Under the pieces are notes generated by a model, which worked only from the letters and a program-made list of their open reading frames with translations, ran no database searches and had not been told where the DNA came from. Position numbers and translations under genes: made by a program. Shown piece after piece: positions 55,295 through 64,000 of a DNA stretch of 64,000 bases (its first letter is position 1; each line of letters opens with the position of its first letter). This stretch comes from Amphritea atlantica (lineage in GTDB: Bacteria; Pseudomonadota; Gammaproteobacteria; Pseudomonadales; Balneatricaceae), in the NCBI GenBank assembly GCA_024397875.1, contig CP073344.1, positions 611,001 through 675,000 of the forward strand. Direction: 5' to 3'.

Positions 55295-56500
55295 TTAGAA
55301 CGCGAAGTTAAAACCGACGTTGATCAGTGTGGTTGTTTCGCCTGCAGGAGCAGGGCTGGCAACGATTGAGGTGGCGTACTGTGAAATAAGTCCCATATCA
55401 TCTGCGTCTACATGGGCTAACTGAGCGTAAACAGTCGTGGATTCACCAATGGTGTATTCATTACTCAACACCAGAGATTTAGTTTCTACACTCTTGCTTG
55501 GCGCTTTATCCTTATTGATGTAATACGCGAGAGTTGCGCTGTTTTTCTCATTCCACTGCCAGTCGACACCCGCACTGACAGATTCCAGATCCAGTACCAG
55601 AACGCCGTTAGCATCATTGTTTTCGGTAGCTAAATAGTTTGTTTTAAAGTTCAGATCCCCGGCGTTATAGGCGGCTCCGACTCCCCAGCTGGTAATAATA
55701 TCTTCAGCAGTTTGTTGGTCTCGCATATTCTGATAAGAACCGGACAGCGTTACTGGGCCGGTGTTATAGGCCGCACCGATGGCAATAACATCTCCCTCTT
55801 TTTGAGAACCTTCCTGACCACCGAAAGAGTACATGACACCAAAGTCCAGACCGTTAATATTGTTGCGGTACTGGACGGCATTTTTGAAGAAGATGCCCAC
55901 ATCATTATTGGCATTACGGCCATCGGTGGTAGTCGCGGCATTGATGCTTGAGAAATACTGACTATAGGCCCAGGCGAATACATTAGAGAACTGCTCCTTA
56001 AACGCGCGGGGCTCTGTACCCAGATGAGCCAGTAAACCAGGGCCATATTGGCGGCCGATAATGACGGTACCCCAATCTCCGTTTACGCCCAGATTGGCTT
56101 GTCGGCGGAAGAGTAGAGTGCCGCTACCATCATCGCTGTCTGTCGACGCATCGCCGCTACCATGAAACATACCCGTATCCAGGTCGAAATGAGCTTCAAG
56201 ATTAAAAAAGGCATTCATGCCGTTATCTAACGAGCGGGAGCCTTTAAAACCCAGAATGGTGGGAGTCAGGCCGCTGGATTCCAGGCCGACCTTTTCTTCA
56301 CCGTCAGCAGATACTTTATCCTGATAGAGGATACCCGCATCCAGCAGGCCATACATAGATAGTTTCGTACTATCGGTTTCACCGATCAGAATATCGGCTG
56401 ATGCAGTAGTCGCTATTCCTGACAGAATAATCATGGCGCTCAGTGATTTAACCGGGCTGACCATTGTCAGTTTTTTTTTGGATGGATTTTTGAAACTCAT
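55295..56500 (-). CDS. Outer-membrane porin (OmpC/Porin_4-type)
   Basis: This 401-residue general porin has a basic N-terminus, signal peptide (about 1-37, ending TASA), alternating beta-strands, the LLFRRQANLGVNGDWGTVIIGRQYGPG motif of loop-3-type porins and a final FNFAF phenylalanine. ATG 56500 with GGGGAG (7 nt away) is chosen over an upstream TTG. It has its own sigma-54-like promoter. It probably imports the substrate for the nearby oxidation genes. Confidence 0.9.
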   Translation of the reverse strand: MSFKNPSKKKLTMVSPVKSLSAMIILSGIATTASADILIGETDSTKLSMYGLLDAGILYQDKVSADGEEKVGLESSGLTPTILGFKGSRSLDNGMNAFFNLEAHFDLDTGMFHGSGDASTDSDDGSGTLLFRRQANLGVNGDWGTVIIGRQYGPGLLAHLGTEPRAFKEQFSNVFAWAYSQYFSSINAATTTDGRNANNDVGIFFKNAVQYRNNINGLDFGVMYSFGGQEGSQKEGDVIAIGAAYNTGPVTLSGSYQNMRDQQTAEDIITSWGVGAAYNAGDLNFKTNYLATENNDANGVLVLDLESVSAGVDWQWNEKNSATLAYYINKDKAPSKSVETKSLVLSNEYTIGESTTVYAQLAHVDADDMGLISQYATSIVASPAPAGETTTLINVGFNFAF

Positions 56501-56614
56501 ATATTTACTCCCCAACGGAATTTATAGTTAGATTTATTAACGGGGTTTTCACTTTTTTGTTCTGATCAATACAGACGCGTGAAAGTTGATTTAACATCGA
56601 CCCGGTGGGATAAG

Positions 56615-56630
56615 AGCAGGGAGTATGCCA
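56615..56630 (-). promoter_or_regulatory. Sigma-54-like promoter of the porin
   Basis: On the minus strand TGGCATACTCCCTGCT fits the -24/-12 pattern with a C in place of T in TTGC. It lies about 115 nt upstream of the porin start. Confidence 0.65.
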
Positions 56631-56944
56631 ATCTATGTTTTATTTTGTTATTGTTGATACGTTTATTTGTTTAATTTCTTATGTTAATCAATGGGTTGTT
56701 ATTTGATTGTGATTCTTTTAATAAGCATTGTCCTGACGTTGTTTATAAAATGTTGAGTGGCATGTGAAACAGATTGTTTCAATCCGGTGACTCATAGTGT
56801 GGCGTAACTATAAAATATACTTATTAACAGGATTTTTATAACAGAGATCTGTTTTTGTGCTTTTTTATACTGAATGACTAAATGTTAATTCTGTTTTTTT
56901 ATAATTAACTTCCGCTAAAGCGTATTGGTTTTATTAAGACTCTG

Positions 56945-56964
56945 TGTCGCACACACTTGCGACA
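56945..56964. promoter_or_regulatory. Perfect dyad TGTCGCA-N6-TGCGACA
   Basis: The arms are 7 bp and perfect with a 6-bp spacer, a typical operator for a dimeric activator. It lies about 315 nt upstream of the porin's sigma-54-like promoter and about 280 nt before the ABC gene cluster, and it is related to the site at 48518-48536. Confidence 0.7.
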
Positions 56965-57129
56965 GTCTGTTGCTCAAGGATAGTGTCTGATGATTATTTT
57001 TATATAAAAATTAGTTATTTCGTACAGTTATCAATAGTTTATGATTTTGGTACTGTTATTGCTGTAATTACGAGTGTTAGTTGTGAGATGTATATCAGCT
57101 TATTCATTGTAATTTCGTAAGCTATTTGT

Positions 57130-57203
57130 CCGGCATGTTGTATCCGATACCTCATTTACCCTTTCCCCTTCAGGGTGTTTTGTACAATATGCCGGGCTTT
57201 TTT
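57130..57203 (+). terminator. Terminator-like leader structure before the ABC operon
   Basis: CCGGCATGTTGTA at 57130-57142 pairs with TACAATATGCCGG at 57183-57195 (12 of 13 with one G-T), enclosing an inner ACCCT/AGGGT hairpin, and is followed by GCTTTTTT. It ends 43 nt before the first gene of the ABC cluster, so it may be an attenuator, part of a riboswitch, or the end of a small RNA. Confidence 0.6.
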
Positions 57204-57246
57204 ATCTCATAGGGTGGCTGATGAACTAAGGTTCAGGAGAGAGTGA

Positions 57247-58392
57247 ATGTTGTTAGCTGCCCGTCATCTGATATCTGGGAGTGCTGTTTTGAAAATCCTA
57301 TTTTCTGCTTTTTGTTCAGTAAGTTTTATCCTGGTTAAGATTGAGCGGATCAGACGTGCTCTGATTAAAGCAGGCAAAACCGGTGTAGTAACCTTGTCTC
57401 TTGTCACTGTTGGACTGCTGCCTTGCGCGCTCTCTTTTGCAGAATCACTACCCGTCGTGCGTGTTGCTGTATTGCAGTTCGGTACAGTCAATTGGGAGAT
57501 GGATGTGATACGCCATCATAAGCTTGATGAGAAATACCAATTTTCCCTTGAAGTGACCCCTGTTGCGGGCAAAAACGCCAGTTCGGTTGCACTGCAAAGC
57601 GATGCCGTCGATCTTATCTACAGTGACTGGGTATGGGTTAACCGGCAGCGGCTTAATCAGAGGATGTTTGGCTTCTCGCCGGTCTCAGCGGCAACCGGGG
57701 GACTTTATGCCCAGCCGGATAGTCCAGTTTCATCCCTTAACGATATTCAGGATACACGCCTGGGCGTCGCTGGTGGCTCGGTTGATAAAAGCTGGTTACT
57801 GTTGCAGGCCTATAGTAAACAGGCAACGGGAAGAGATCTGTTAGAGGTTGTCGAGCCTGTTTTCGCCGCGCCACCCCTGTTGAATCAGTTAATGTATGAC
57901 GGAAAACTGCCATTGAGTCTTAATTTCTGGCACTACAGTGCCAGGCTCCAAGCGAAAGGGTTTAAACCGATTATCAGTGTGGATGAGATGATCCGTGGGC
58001 TGGGGGTTAACTATCAGATTCCACTGTTGGGCTGGGTTTTCACTGAGGCATTGATAGAGGATAAAAGCGAGCAGCTAGGTAACTTTTTAAGGGCGTCCCG
58101 GGAAGCCAGACAGATACTGTTGGCGTCAGATGCGGAATGGCAGCGTATTCGACCGCTGACCCGGGCTGAAAATGACCAGATTTTTGCAGCGCTTAAAGCG
58201 GGTTATCGCTCAGGTGTTCAGCTGCAGTTTGGTATTGAAGAGTTGGATTCGCTGGAAACGCTCTACGCCATTATGGCTCGGGAGGGGGGCGAAAAGCTCA
58301 CCGGCGGCGCTGTAAAACTGGATAGATCTCTGTTCTGGGTGCCTGGCACTGACAAGGGTGTGGTGCAGGTCGATTCAGGAGGGAGTAAGTGA
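57247..58392 (+). CDS. ABC transporter substrate-binding protein (NMT1/TauA type)
   Basis: This 381-residue periplasmic binding protein has a long basic N-terminal region and a signal segment (about 50-72, ending SFAES), then an NMT1/SsuA-like fold: VRVAVLQFGTVNWEMDVI at the start and VDLIYSDWVWVNRQRL in the middle. ATG 57247 with AGGAGAG is chosen; a TTG at 57289 is possible. It begins the seven-gene cluster, overlapping the permease gene by 4 nt. Confidence 0.9.
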   Translation: MLLAARHLISGSAVLKILFSAFCSVSFILVKIERIRRALIKAGKTGVVTLSLVTVGLLPCALSFAESLPVVRVAVLQFGTVNWEMDVIRHHKLDEKYQFSLEVTPVAGKNASSVALQSDAVDLIYSDWVWVNRQRLNQRMFGFSPVSAATGGLYAQPDSPVSSLNDIQDTRLGVAGGSVDKSWLLLQAYSKQATGRDLLEVVEPVFAAPPLLNQLMYDGKLPLSLNFWHYSARLQAKGFKPIISVDEMIRGLGVNYQIPLLGWVFTEALIEDKSEQLGNFLRASREARQILLASDAEWQRIRPLTRAENDQIFAALKAGYRSGVQLQFGIEELDSLETLYAIMAREGGEKLTGGAVKLDRSLFWVPGTDKGVVQVDSGGSK

Positions 58393-59156
58393 TTGTTCCC
58401 GGAATACAACGCCTGGTGCTGGCGGCGCTGCCTCTGGTAATACTGTTTTCCGTATGGCAGTTTGCAGCGATGCTATTGGATGACAGCAGCTTGCCCAGTG
58501 TGCTGCAAGTGTTTGCCAGTTTTCGCACCCACCTGTTTGAGGGGGATATGTTGCATCATCTGATGGTGACCATGGTGCGGGTGCTGCTTAGTTTTGCCAT
58601 TGCGATGGCGCTGGGTGTGATGATCGGTATCATGATGGGAGCGTTTCCCCGGTTGAACGTGGCGGGCGACTCTATTCTGGTCATCGCCCTTAATGTACCG
58701 GCCTTAGTCACTATTATGCTCTGTTATGTCTGGTTTGGTCTGGTGGAAGCGGCAGCCATTGCCGCGGTGGCGATTAATAAAATCCCGACCGTTGTGGTGA
58801 TGGTGCGGGAAGGTGCCCGGGTAGTTGACCAGGATCTGCTGGACGTGGCGAAGGTATTTCAAGTCTCTCCACTTCGTTATTTCTTTAAAGTATACCTGCC
58901 CCAACTTTACCCCTTCATCATGGCATCAGCCCGTTCGGGTCTGTCGCTGATCTGGAAAATAGTGTTAGTGGTTGAACTATTGGGTCGCAGTGATGGGGTA
59001 GGTTTTCAGTTGGGCACCTATTTCCAGTTTTTTGATATCTCCAGCATTCTGGCTTATACCCTGGCGTTTGCAGCCATCATACTGGTGATTGAGGGACTGA
59101 TTATGCGTCCGTTGGATCGTTACATCGCGCGGGGGGGATATCATGGTCAGTCTTGA
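58389..59156 (+). CDS. ABC transporter permease (TauC/SsuC type)
   Basis: This 255-residue permease has six hydrophobic segments. The EAA-type loop with its conserved glycine appears in VVDQDLLDVAKVFQVSPLRYFFKVYLPQLYP (about 140-175), and LVVELLGRSDGVGFQLG is typical of the TauC/SsuC family. GTG 58389 overlaps the preceding stop and it overlaps the ATPase gene by 14 nt. It should import the NMT1-type ligand. Confidence 0.94.
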   Translation: MIVPGIQRLVLAALPLVILFSVWQFAAMLLDDSSLPSVLQVFASFRTHLFEGDMLHHLMVTMVRVLLSFAIAMALGVMIGIMMGAFPRLNVAGDSILVIALNVPALVTIMLCYVWFGLVEAAAIAAVAINKIPTVVVMVREGARVVDQDLLDVAKVFQVSPLRYFFKVYLPQLYPFIMASARSGLSLIWKIVLVVELLGRSDGVGFQLGTYFQFFDISSILAYTLAFAAIILVIEGLIMRPLDRYIARGGYHGQS

Positions 59157-59919
59157 TATTGCCCTCCAGAGTAAGTTCTATGCCAACAGTCCGGACAAAG
59201 TGCTGGGACCGCTGTCCTTCAGCGTATCGCCGGGTGAGTTTGTCGCGCTGGTTGGCCCTTCAGGTGCGGGTAAAACGACTCTGCTGAATATGATCGCGGC
59301 ATTGCAAAACTGTGCACCCGGCGAGATTAAGTTTAATGGCAGGCCTCTGACCGGTAAGCCCGGCTGTAAGATCGGCTATATATTCCAGCAGCCGAGATTG
59401 ATGTCCTGGTTAACGGTGGCTGATAACCTGCGTCTGGTGAAGCCTGACACCACTGAGTCTGACATCGAGGCGATACTGACAAAGGTTGGGCTGGCGGGAA
59501 AATCCGATCTCTATCCAAAACACCTCTCGGGCGGGATGCAGCGCAGAGTCAGTATCGCCCGGGCTTTTCTGACCGAACCGGATCTGTTGCTGCTGGATGA
59601 GCCCTTTGTATCACTGGACGCCCCCAATGCGGATAACCTGCGTTCACTGTTAAGTGAGTTATGGGTGGAGCAGCAACCGACGGTTATCTTTGTCACCCAT
59701 GATCTGAATGAAGCGATTCAGTTGGCGGACCGGATTCTGTTCCTCTCCTCAGCACCGGGGATGGTGATTCTGGATAAACCGGTTGATATAGCGCGCCCTC
59801 GTTTGCCTGATGATAGCAGGCTACAACGCTGGAAAATCGATCTGCTTTGCGAGTATTCCGGCTTGTTAGAAGGGGCGCTCTCTGGTCCTGGGCTGAAGTC
59901 GGTCGCCGGGGGACAATAA
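59143..59919 (+). CDS. ABC transporter ATP-binding protein (TauB/SsuB type)
   Basis: This 258-residue ATPase has Walker A GPSGAGKTT (about 37-45), Q-loop FQQPRLMSW, signature LSGGMQRRV, Walker B LLLLDEPFVSLD and H-loop VTHDLNEAI. It is the ATPase for the preceding permease. Its stop overlaps the start of the next ATPase. Confidence 0.95.
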   Translation: MVSLDIALQSKFYANSPDKVLGPLSFSVSPGEFVALVGPSGAGKTTLLNMIAALQNCAPGEIKFNGRPLTGKPGCKIGYIFQQPRLMSWLTVADNLRLVKPDTTESDIEAILTKVGLAGKSDLYPKHLSGGMQRRVSIARAFLTEPDLLLLDEPFVSLDAPNADNLRSLLSELWVEQQPTVIFVTHDLNEAIQLADRILFLSSAPGMVILDKPVDIARPRLPDDSRLQRWKIDLLCEYSGLLEGALSGPGLKSVAGGQ

Positions 59920-60689
59920 TGCAATCAGAAGCCGCACTGGAGCTGACCGATGTCAGTAAAACCTACGGGGCTGTTAAAGCACTGAATGAGATTAGTCTGG
60001 CGATTCAGTCATCACAGTTTGTGGGGCTGCTGGGGCAAAATGGTGCGGGCAAAACGACGCTGTTTCAGCTGTTAACCGGTCTGTTCAACAGTGATAGTGG
60101 CCAGATACAAGTGTGTGGTCATGATATCCGCTGTCATCCGATTGCGGCACTTGCCTCTATCGGCGTGGTATTTCAGCAGTCGACCCTGGACCTCGATCTG
60201 ACGGTTCAGGGCAACCTTAAATTTCACTGCCTGTTACATGGGCTCAGCCGATCAGAGGCAGAACAGCGTATTGCCAGTGAGTTAGAGCGCTTTGATATGA
60301 GTGCAGTGCGACACCAGCCAGTGCGCCGTCTCAGTGGCGGCAACCGGCGCAAGGTTGAGCTGATCCGCAGCCTGCTACACCGGCCCCGGCTGTTATTGAT
60401 GGATGAAGCCACCGTTGGGTTGGATCCGGAATCCAGAAAGTCGCTGGTTAATCATGTCATCTCCCTGTGTAAAGAGCGGGATCTGGCGGTGCTTTGGAGC
60501 ACCCATATAGTCGAAGAGATTCAGCAGGCTGATCGGGTCGTGGTGCTCGACAAAGGTAAGATTCTGGCTGACTCATCCCCCGACAAATTACTGGCTGGAG
60601 AGGATAGCGGAGTCTCTCTTTCAGACGCATTTTTACACCTGATCAATCTCAATAAAACGGCTGGAGTCGTGCATGAACATGCTTGTTAA
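59919..60689 (+). CDS. ABC ATP-binding protein of the PQQ-alcohol dehydrogenase system
   Basis: This 256-residue ATPase has Walker A GQNGAGKTT (about 38-46), signature LSGGNRRKV, Walker B LLLMDEATVGLD and H-loop WSTHIVEEI. It matches the subfamily TIGR03864 found beside PQQ-dependent alcohol dehydrogenases and pairs with the ABC-2 permease at the end of the cluster. ATG 59919 overlaps the previous stop and the ATG of the following gene lies inside its end. Confidence 0.93.
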   Translation: MQSEAALELTDVSKTYGAVKALNEISLAIQSSQFVGLLGQNGAGKTTLFQLLTGLFNSDSGQIQVCGHDIRCHPIAALASIGVVFQQSTLDLDLTVQGNLKFHCLLHGLSRSEAEQRIASELERFDMSAVRHQPVRRLSGGNRRKVELIRSLLHRPRLLLMDEATVGLDPESRKSLVNHVISLCKERDLAVLWSTHIVEEIQQADRVVVLDKGKILADSSPDKLLAGEDSGVSLSDAFLHLINLNKTAGVVHEHAC

Positions 60690-61656
60690 AACCTTTAAAT
60701 CGGTGGCGCTGGTATCGCTGTTGTTAGTGGCACATCAGAGTCAGGCAAAAAGTGGATATGTTTTTGTCAGCAGTGAAAAAGATGACCGGGTCACCGTATT
60801 TGAAGCAAAAAGTATGGATAAAGTAACGGCGATTAAAACCAGTGAACGCCCAAGGGCGATGAAGCTGAGTAAAGATGGCGCACTGCTCTATGTTGCCTGT
60901 GGTGATGCGGATGCGATCGATGTGATCGATGTGGCGACGCTTAAAGTCCAAAAGAGTATTGAGATCGGTGAAGACCCTGACCGCTTCGATCTGTCACCGG
61001 ATGAGAAATACCTCTATGCCTCTAACGAAGATGATGGACTGGTCACCGTTTACTCATTAGAAGATGACAGGAAAGTGGCCGAGATTGAAGTGGGTGAAGA
61101 ACCGGAAGGGGTGTTGGTCTCTGCGGATAATCGCCGGGTCTACGTGACCTCTGAGGTCGCTAACATGGTCCATGTAATTGATGTAGAGAGTCGTGAACTG
61201 ATTGAGAATATTGTGGTGGGCAACCGCCCCCGACGGATGCTGCTGACCCCCGATCAGAAGCAGCTCTGGGTCAGTAACGAGGTGGGCGGTACCATTTCGA
61301 TTCTGGATACGGAGTCTTATCAGCCCGTCGCTGAGCTGACTTTTTCTCTGCGAGGCGTGCGTGCGGAAAGTATCTCTCCGGTTGGTATGGTGATGACCAA
61401 AGATGGTCAACGAGCCTACATCACACTGGGTGGGGCTAATCATGTGGCGGTGGTTGATATAGCGGCTAACAAAGTGATCGATTATATTCTGGTGGGCAAA
61501 CGGGCCTGGGGAATTACCCTTAACCATGACGAGAGCCGGCTCTATGTCACCAATGGCAAGAGTGATGATCTGGCGGTGATTGATACGCAGCGTCTGAAAG
61601 TGATCAGGTCGGTACCCGCAGGGCGGGTGCCCCACGATGTTGTGGTAGATGACTGA
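60673..61656 (+). CDS. YVTN beta-propeller protein of the PQQ-linked ABC system
   Basis: This 327-residue exported protein has a signal peptide (about 1-25) and about seven YVTN-type repeats, such as RVYVTSEVANMVHVID, QLWVSNEVGGTISIL and RLYVTNGKSDDLAVID, forming a propeller. It matches TIGR03866. It may bind a c-type cytochrome or PQQ protein in the periplasm, but its exact role is unknown. It overlaps the ATPase and ends next to the following binding protein. Confidence 0.93.
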   Translation: MNMLVKTFKSVALVSLLLVAHQSQAKSGYVFVSSEKDDRVTVFEAKSMDKVTAIKTSERPRAMKLSKDGALLYVACGDADAIDVIDVATLKVQKSIEIGEDPDRFDLSPDEKYLYASNEDDGLVTVYSLEDDRKVAEIEVGEEPEGVLVSADNRRVYVTSEVANMVHVIDVESRELIENIVVGNRPRRMLLTPDQKQLWVSNEVGGTISILDTESYQPVAELTFSLRGVRAESISPVGMVMTKDGQRAYITLGGANHVAVVDIAANKVIDYILVGKRAWGITLNHDESRLYVTNGKSDDLAVIDTQRLKVIRSVPAGRVPHDVVVDD

Positions 61657-62909
61657 TGTTGTGTTTTACGCCGACTTGTACCCAGATAAGCCTCGGGTCG
61701 ATGAGTCTCAGGCGGGCTGTCTTATTGCTGGCATTGCTTTTGTCATCCTCGGTATCGGCAGCGGAGCTTCAGACAGTCAGCATCGCCCTGATTGAATACG
61801 CAAACGATCCCCGTTACCGGGAAGACGTCATCGATGCCCGTTATCAGGCTCAACCCTGGGGTCGACTCGATACGGCCGTTGAGCTGGCGATGAAAGAGTC
61901 CCGCTTTGCAGCGCAGAAAAACGGTGTGAAGTTTGAGCTGGCTAAATATGATGTCGATGAACTTAGCCGCCTGCCTGCGCTTATGCGGCGTTTGCAGGCT
62001 GAAGGCACGCAGTTTTTATTACTGGATCTTCCAGCTGAGGGGGTAAAACTGGCCGCTGATGCTGCACAGGGTAGCGGTACTGTTCTGTTTAACCTTAGTG
62101 CCCTTGAAAACAACCTGCGGGATGCAGACTGTTACGCTAATTTGCTGCATATAGCACCTAGCCGTCGGATGCTGACTGATGCGATGGCGCAGTACCTGAT
62201 CTCTAAAAAATGGAAAGAGGTGCTGGTGCTGCACAGTGATACGGAAGCCGATCAGCGCTATCTCGATTCATTACAGGCGTCCGCCAAAAAGTTTGGTCTC
62301 GATCTGGTCGCCCTTAAGTCATACACGCTGGGGAATGACCCCCGCCAGCGCTACCAGAACAATATCGCCCTGTTAACCGCTAAGTATGATTATGATGTGG
62401 TCTATGTTGTCGATAGCAGGGGAGAGTTTGCCGTCGATGTGCCGTACTCCATCATTAAACCACGACCAGTGGTCGGTGCATCCGGGCTGGTGGCAGACTG
62501 GTGGCACTGGGCCTGGGAGCGTAATGGTGCTCCTCAGGTCAACAAACGTTTTAAAAAGAAAGCGAAGCGGCAGATGACCGGCTTCGATTGGTCAGCCTGG
62601 TTAGCGGTGAAGGTGATTGCCCAGGCAATGCTCGATCTGCCTACGTCTGATAACCGCGCTGTCACCGCTGAATCACTGTTTCATACGATACGTTCTGAAT
62701 CGTTTAAGCTGGATGGTGCCAAAGGCTATCCGCTGAACTTCCGCCCCTGGAACAATCAGCTCAGACAACCCGTTTTCCTCACCTCGCTGAACCGTGTCAT
62801 CGGGCGTGCGCCCATTGATGGTTTCCTGCATCCGATGAATAACCTCGATGTGCTCGGCAGTGATCATGATGAGGGGCGCTGCCAACTGAATCCGGGAGGC
62901 AGTCTGTGA
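61656..62909 (+). CDS. ABC substrate-binding protein of the PQQ-linked system
   Basis: This 417-residue periplasmic protein resembles branched-chain-amino-acid-type binding proteins, subfamily TIGR03863: VSIALIEYANDPRYREDVIDARYQAQPWGR is its typical early sequence. A signal peptide is visible near residues 16-37 (SLRRAVLLLALLLSSSVSA), so ATG 61701 is an alternative start. It ends inside the permease gene. Its ligand is unknown and is presumably an alcohol or its oxidation product. Confidence 0.93.
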   Translation: MLCFTPTCTQISLGSMSLRRAVLLLALLLSSSVSAAELQTVSIALIEYANDPRYREDVIDARYQAQPWGRLDTAVELAMKESRFAAQKNGVKFELAKYDVDELSRLPALMRRLQAEGTQFLLLDLPAEGVKLAADAAQGSGTVLFNLSALENNLRDADCYANLLHIAPSRRMLTDAMAQYLISKKWKEVLVLHSDTEADQRYLDSLQASAKKFGLDLVALKSYTLGNDPRQRYQNNIALLTAKYDYDVVYVVDSRGEFAVDVPYSIIKPRPVVGASGLVADWWHWAWERNGAPQVNKRFKKKAKRQMTGFDWSAWLAVKVIAQAMLDLPTSDNRAVTAESLFHTIRSESFKLDGAKGYPLNFRPWNNQLRQPVFLTSLNRVIGRAPIDGFLHPMNNLDVLGSDHDEGRCQLNPGGSL

Positions 62910-63715
62910 ATTCCATGCATGCGATCAATGCATTCAGCGCACTGTCCGCCCGCGAGACCAGCAAGTTCATGCGTCAGAAAGGGCGTCTGTTTTCAGCACT
63001 GGTGAGGCCCGCCTTATGGCTTCTGGTGTTTGCCGCCGGTTTTCAGAATGTCTTCGGGGTAGCGGTTATCCCCCCGTATGAATCTTATATCGAGTATGAG
63101 GTGTACATCACGCCGGGTCTGTTGTGTATGGTGATGCTGTTCAACGGTATGCAGTCATCTTTGTCGATGGTGTATGACCGGGAGATGGGGCTGATGCGTC
63201 TGTTACTGACAGCGCCACTGCCGCGCTGGTATATCCTGTTTAGTAAACTGATGGCCGGGACACTGTTATCGCTGTTGCAGGTGTACAGCTTTATGATTAT
63301 CTGCTGGCTGTTTGATGTGGATATCCCGCTCTATGGTGCGCTCACCGCACTGCCTGCGTTTATCCTCGCCGCGCTGATGCTGGGGGCGCTGGGGTTGTTA
63401 CTTTCGGTATCGGTGAAACAGCTGGAGAATTTCGCCGGGATGATGAACTTTGTAATCTTCCCCATGTTCTTTATCTCGCCGGCGCTCTACCCGCTGTGGA
63501 AACTGGAAGAGGCGGGTGCAGAGCTGGTGTATCAGGTCGCGCAGTACAACCCCTTTAGTCACGCCGTAGAGCTGGTGCGTTTTGCCCTGTATGGCCAGTT
63601 TAACTGGCTATCACTTGGGGTCGTCAGCGGGGCCTTTATACTATTTTTTAGTCTGGCGGTGTGGGGCTATGATCCTCAGAAAGGCTTGGTAGGGCGGTCA
63701 AAGTCAGGCGGGTAG
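62906..63715 (+). CDS. ABC-2 type permease (PedC-like)
   Basis: This 269-residue membrane protein has six hydrophobic segments and the ABC-2 domain: RETSKFMRQKGRLFSALVRPALWLLVF at the start, ITPGLLCMVMLFNGMQSSLSMVYDREMGLMRLLL in the centre. It matches the TIGR03861 PedC-type alcohol ABC permease. GTG 62906 overlaps the preceding stop. It completes the seven-gene cluster in this window. Confidence 0.94.
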   Translation: MNSMHAINAFSALSARETSKFMRQKGRLFSALVRPALWLLVFAAGFQNVFGVAVIPPYESYIEYEVYITPGLLCMVMLFNGMQSSLSMVYDREMGLMRLLLTAPLPRWYILFSKLMAGTLLSLLQVYSFMIICWLFDVDIPLYGALTALPAFILAALMLGALGLLLSVSVKQLENFAGMMNFVIFPMFFISPALYPLWKLEEAGAELVYQVAQYNPFSHAVELVRFALYGQFNWLSLGVVSGAFILFFSLAVWGYDPQKGLVGRSKSGG

Positions 63716-64000
63716 ACTTTATTTAGGCCTGGCTAAGGAGCTGACAACCCTGAGGAGCCAGCCCTGACTTGCGGAGTTTGAGTAACTTGTATGGCAACAC
63801 ACTCCGCTTTCCCATTTGTTCAGATTATATCCCAATAGCAGCCAGTATTTTTACACATAATCTCTGTGTTCTCTGTGTTTAAACGGTTGTTGTGCTTTTT
63901 ATTTTATTATCGCTCTCTGTAAACGGATGCCTCTCAGATTTGCATTGTTTCAATCAGTGGAATTGAACGGGTCACTATCCAGTAGGCCGACACCACCAGG
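63716..64000. other. Gene-free window end
   Basis: No gene is recognised in these 285 nt, which contain only AT-rich sequence. Confidence 0.5.

Noticed and set aside
55712..55951. Plus-strand frame inside the porin gene
   Set aside because: It is a shadow of the porin with no ribosome site and no protein similarity.

Overview
The window looks like chromosomal DNA of a marine gammaproteobacterium, probably of the Oceanospirillaceae type (Amphritea, Neptuniibacter or Marinobacterium relatives). This placement is inferred from gene order and protein character: thrS-infC-rpmI-rplT-pheST-ihfA order, lutABC lactate oxidation, porins, several c-di-GMP and chemotaxis proteins, and a PQQ-type alcohol-oxidation ABC cluster. 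No rRNA gene is present to confirm it.

Layout. 1-7 kb: a chemoreceptor, a small flagellar-regulon protein behind a sigma-28-like promoter, and a two-gene operon of a di-haem cytochrome c peroxidase and a PAS-GGDEF-EAL protein. 7-11.8 kb: lutABC with a divergent FadR-family regulator and a recognisable operator, then a HAD phosphatase. 11.9-19.5 kb: the translation block thrS, infC (ATC start), rpmI, rplT, pheS, pheT, ihfA, a MerR regulator and tRNA-Pro(GGG). 19.5-25.0 kb: a decayed chromosomal integron. It holds a 48-codon remnant of the integrase gene on the minus strand, a candidate attI core, at least six gene cassettes with attC sites on the plus strand, and an IS110/IS1111-type element inserted inside one attC. 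This is the most remarkable part of the window. 25-29 kb: pobA, rarD, a nucleoside-recognition membrane protein and an Lrp/AsnC regulator. 29.1-30 kb: five tRNA genes (Glu, Gly, Glu, Gly, Glu) interrupted by 24 perfect copies of a 7-bp repeat. 30-42.5 kb: a periplasmic-binding-like protein/porin/GGDEF-EAL operon, a YadGH ABC exporter, queF, nitroreductase, thioesterase, PpiA, a DUF4197-type protein, cytochrome b561, and a second IS1111-type element sitting in the b561 terminator. 42.5-48.3 kb: an SGNH esterase overlapping a eukaryotic-type HisA, a PAS chemoreceptor, a gamma carbonic anhydrase and an M23 peptidase. 48.5-56.5 kb: an acetoin/2-oxoacid dehydrogenase operon behind a sigma-54-type promoter, with a split E2 and its own lipoate ligase-like gene, then a Tat-exported gluconate-dehydrogenase-subunit-3-like protein with its GMC oxidoreductase, then a porin with its own sigma-54-like promoter. 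57.2-63.7 kb: a tightly overlapping seven-gene run joining a Tau/NMT1-type importer to the PQQ-alcohol-dehydrogenase-associated ABC set.

How the genes work together. The right third reads as a carbon-oxidation region: an outer-membrane porin, periplasmic oxidoreductase, C2-unit-yielding dehydrogenase complex and alcohol-linked transport. The middle shows how mobile DNA shapes the genome: an integron that lost its integrase, and two RNA-guided-type (IS110 family) elements that each landed in a hairpin-forming site, one in an attC and one in a transcription terminator.
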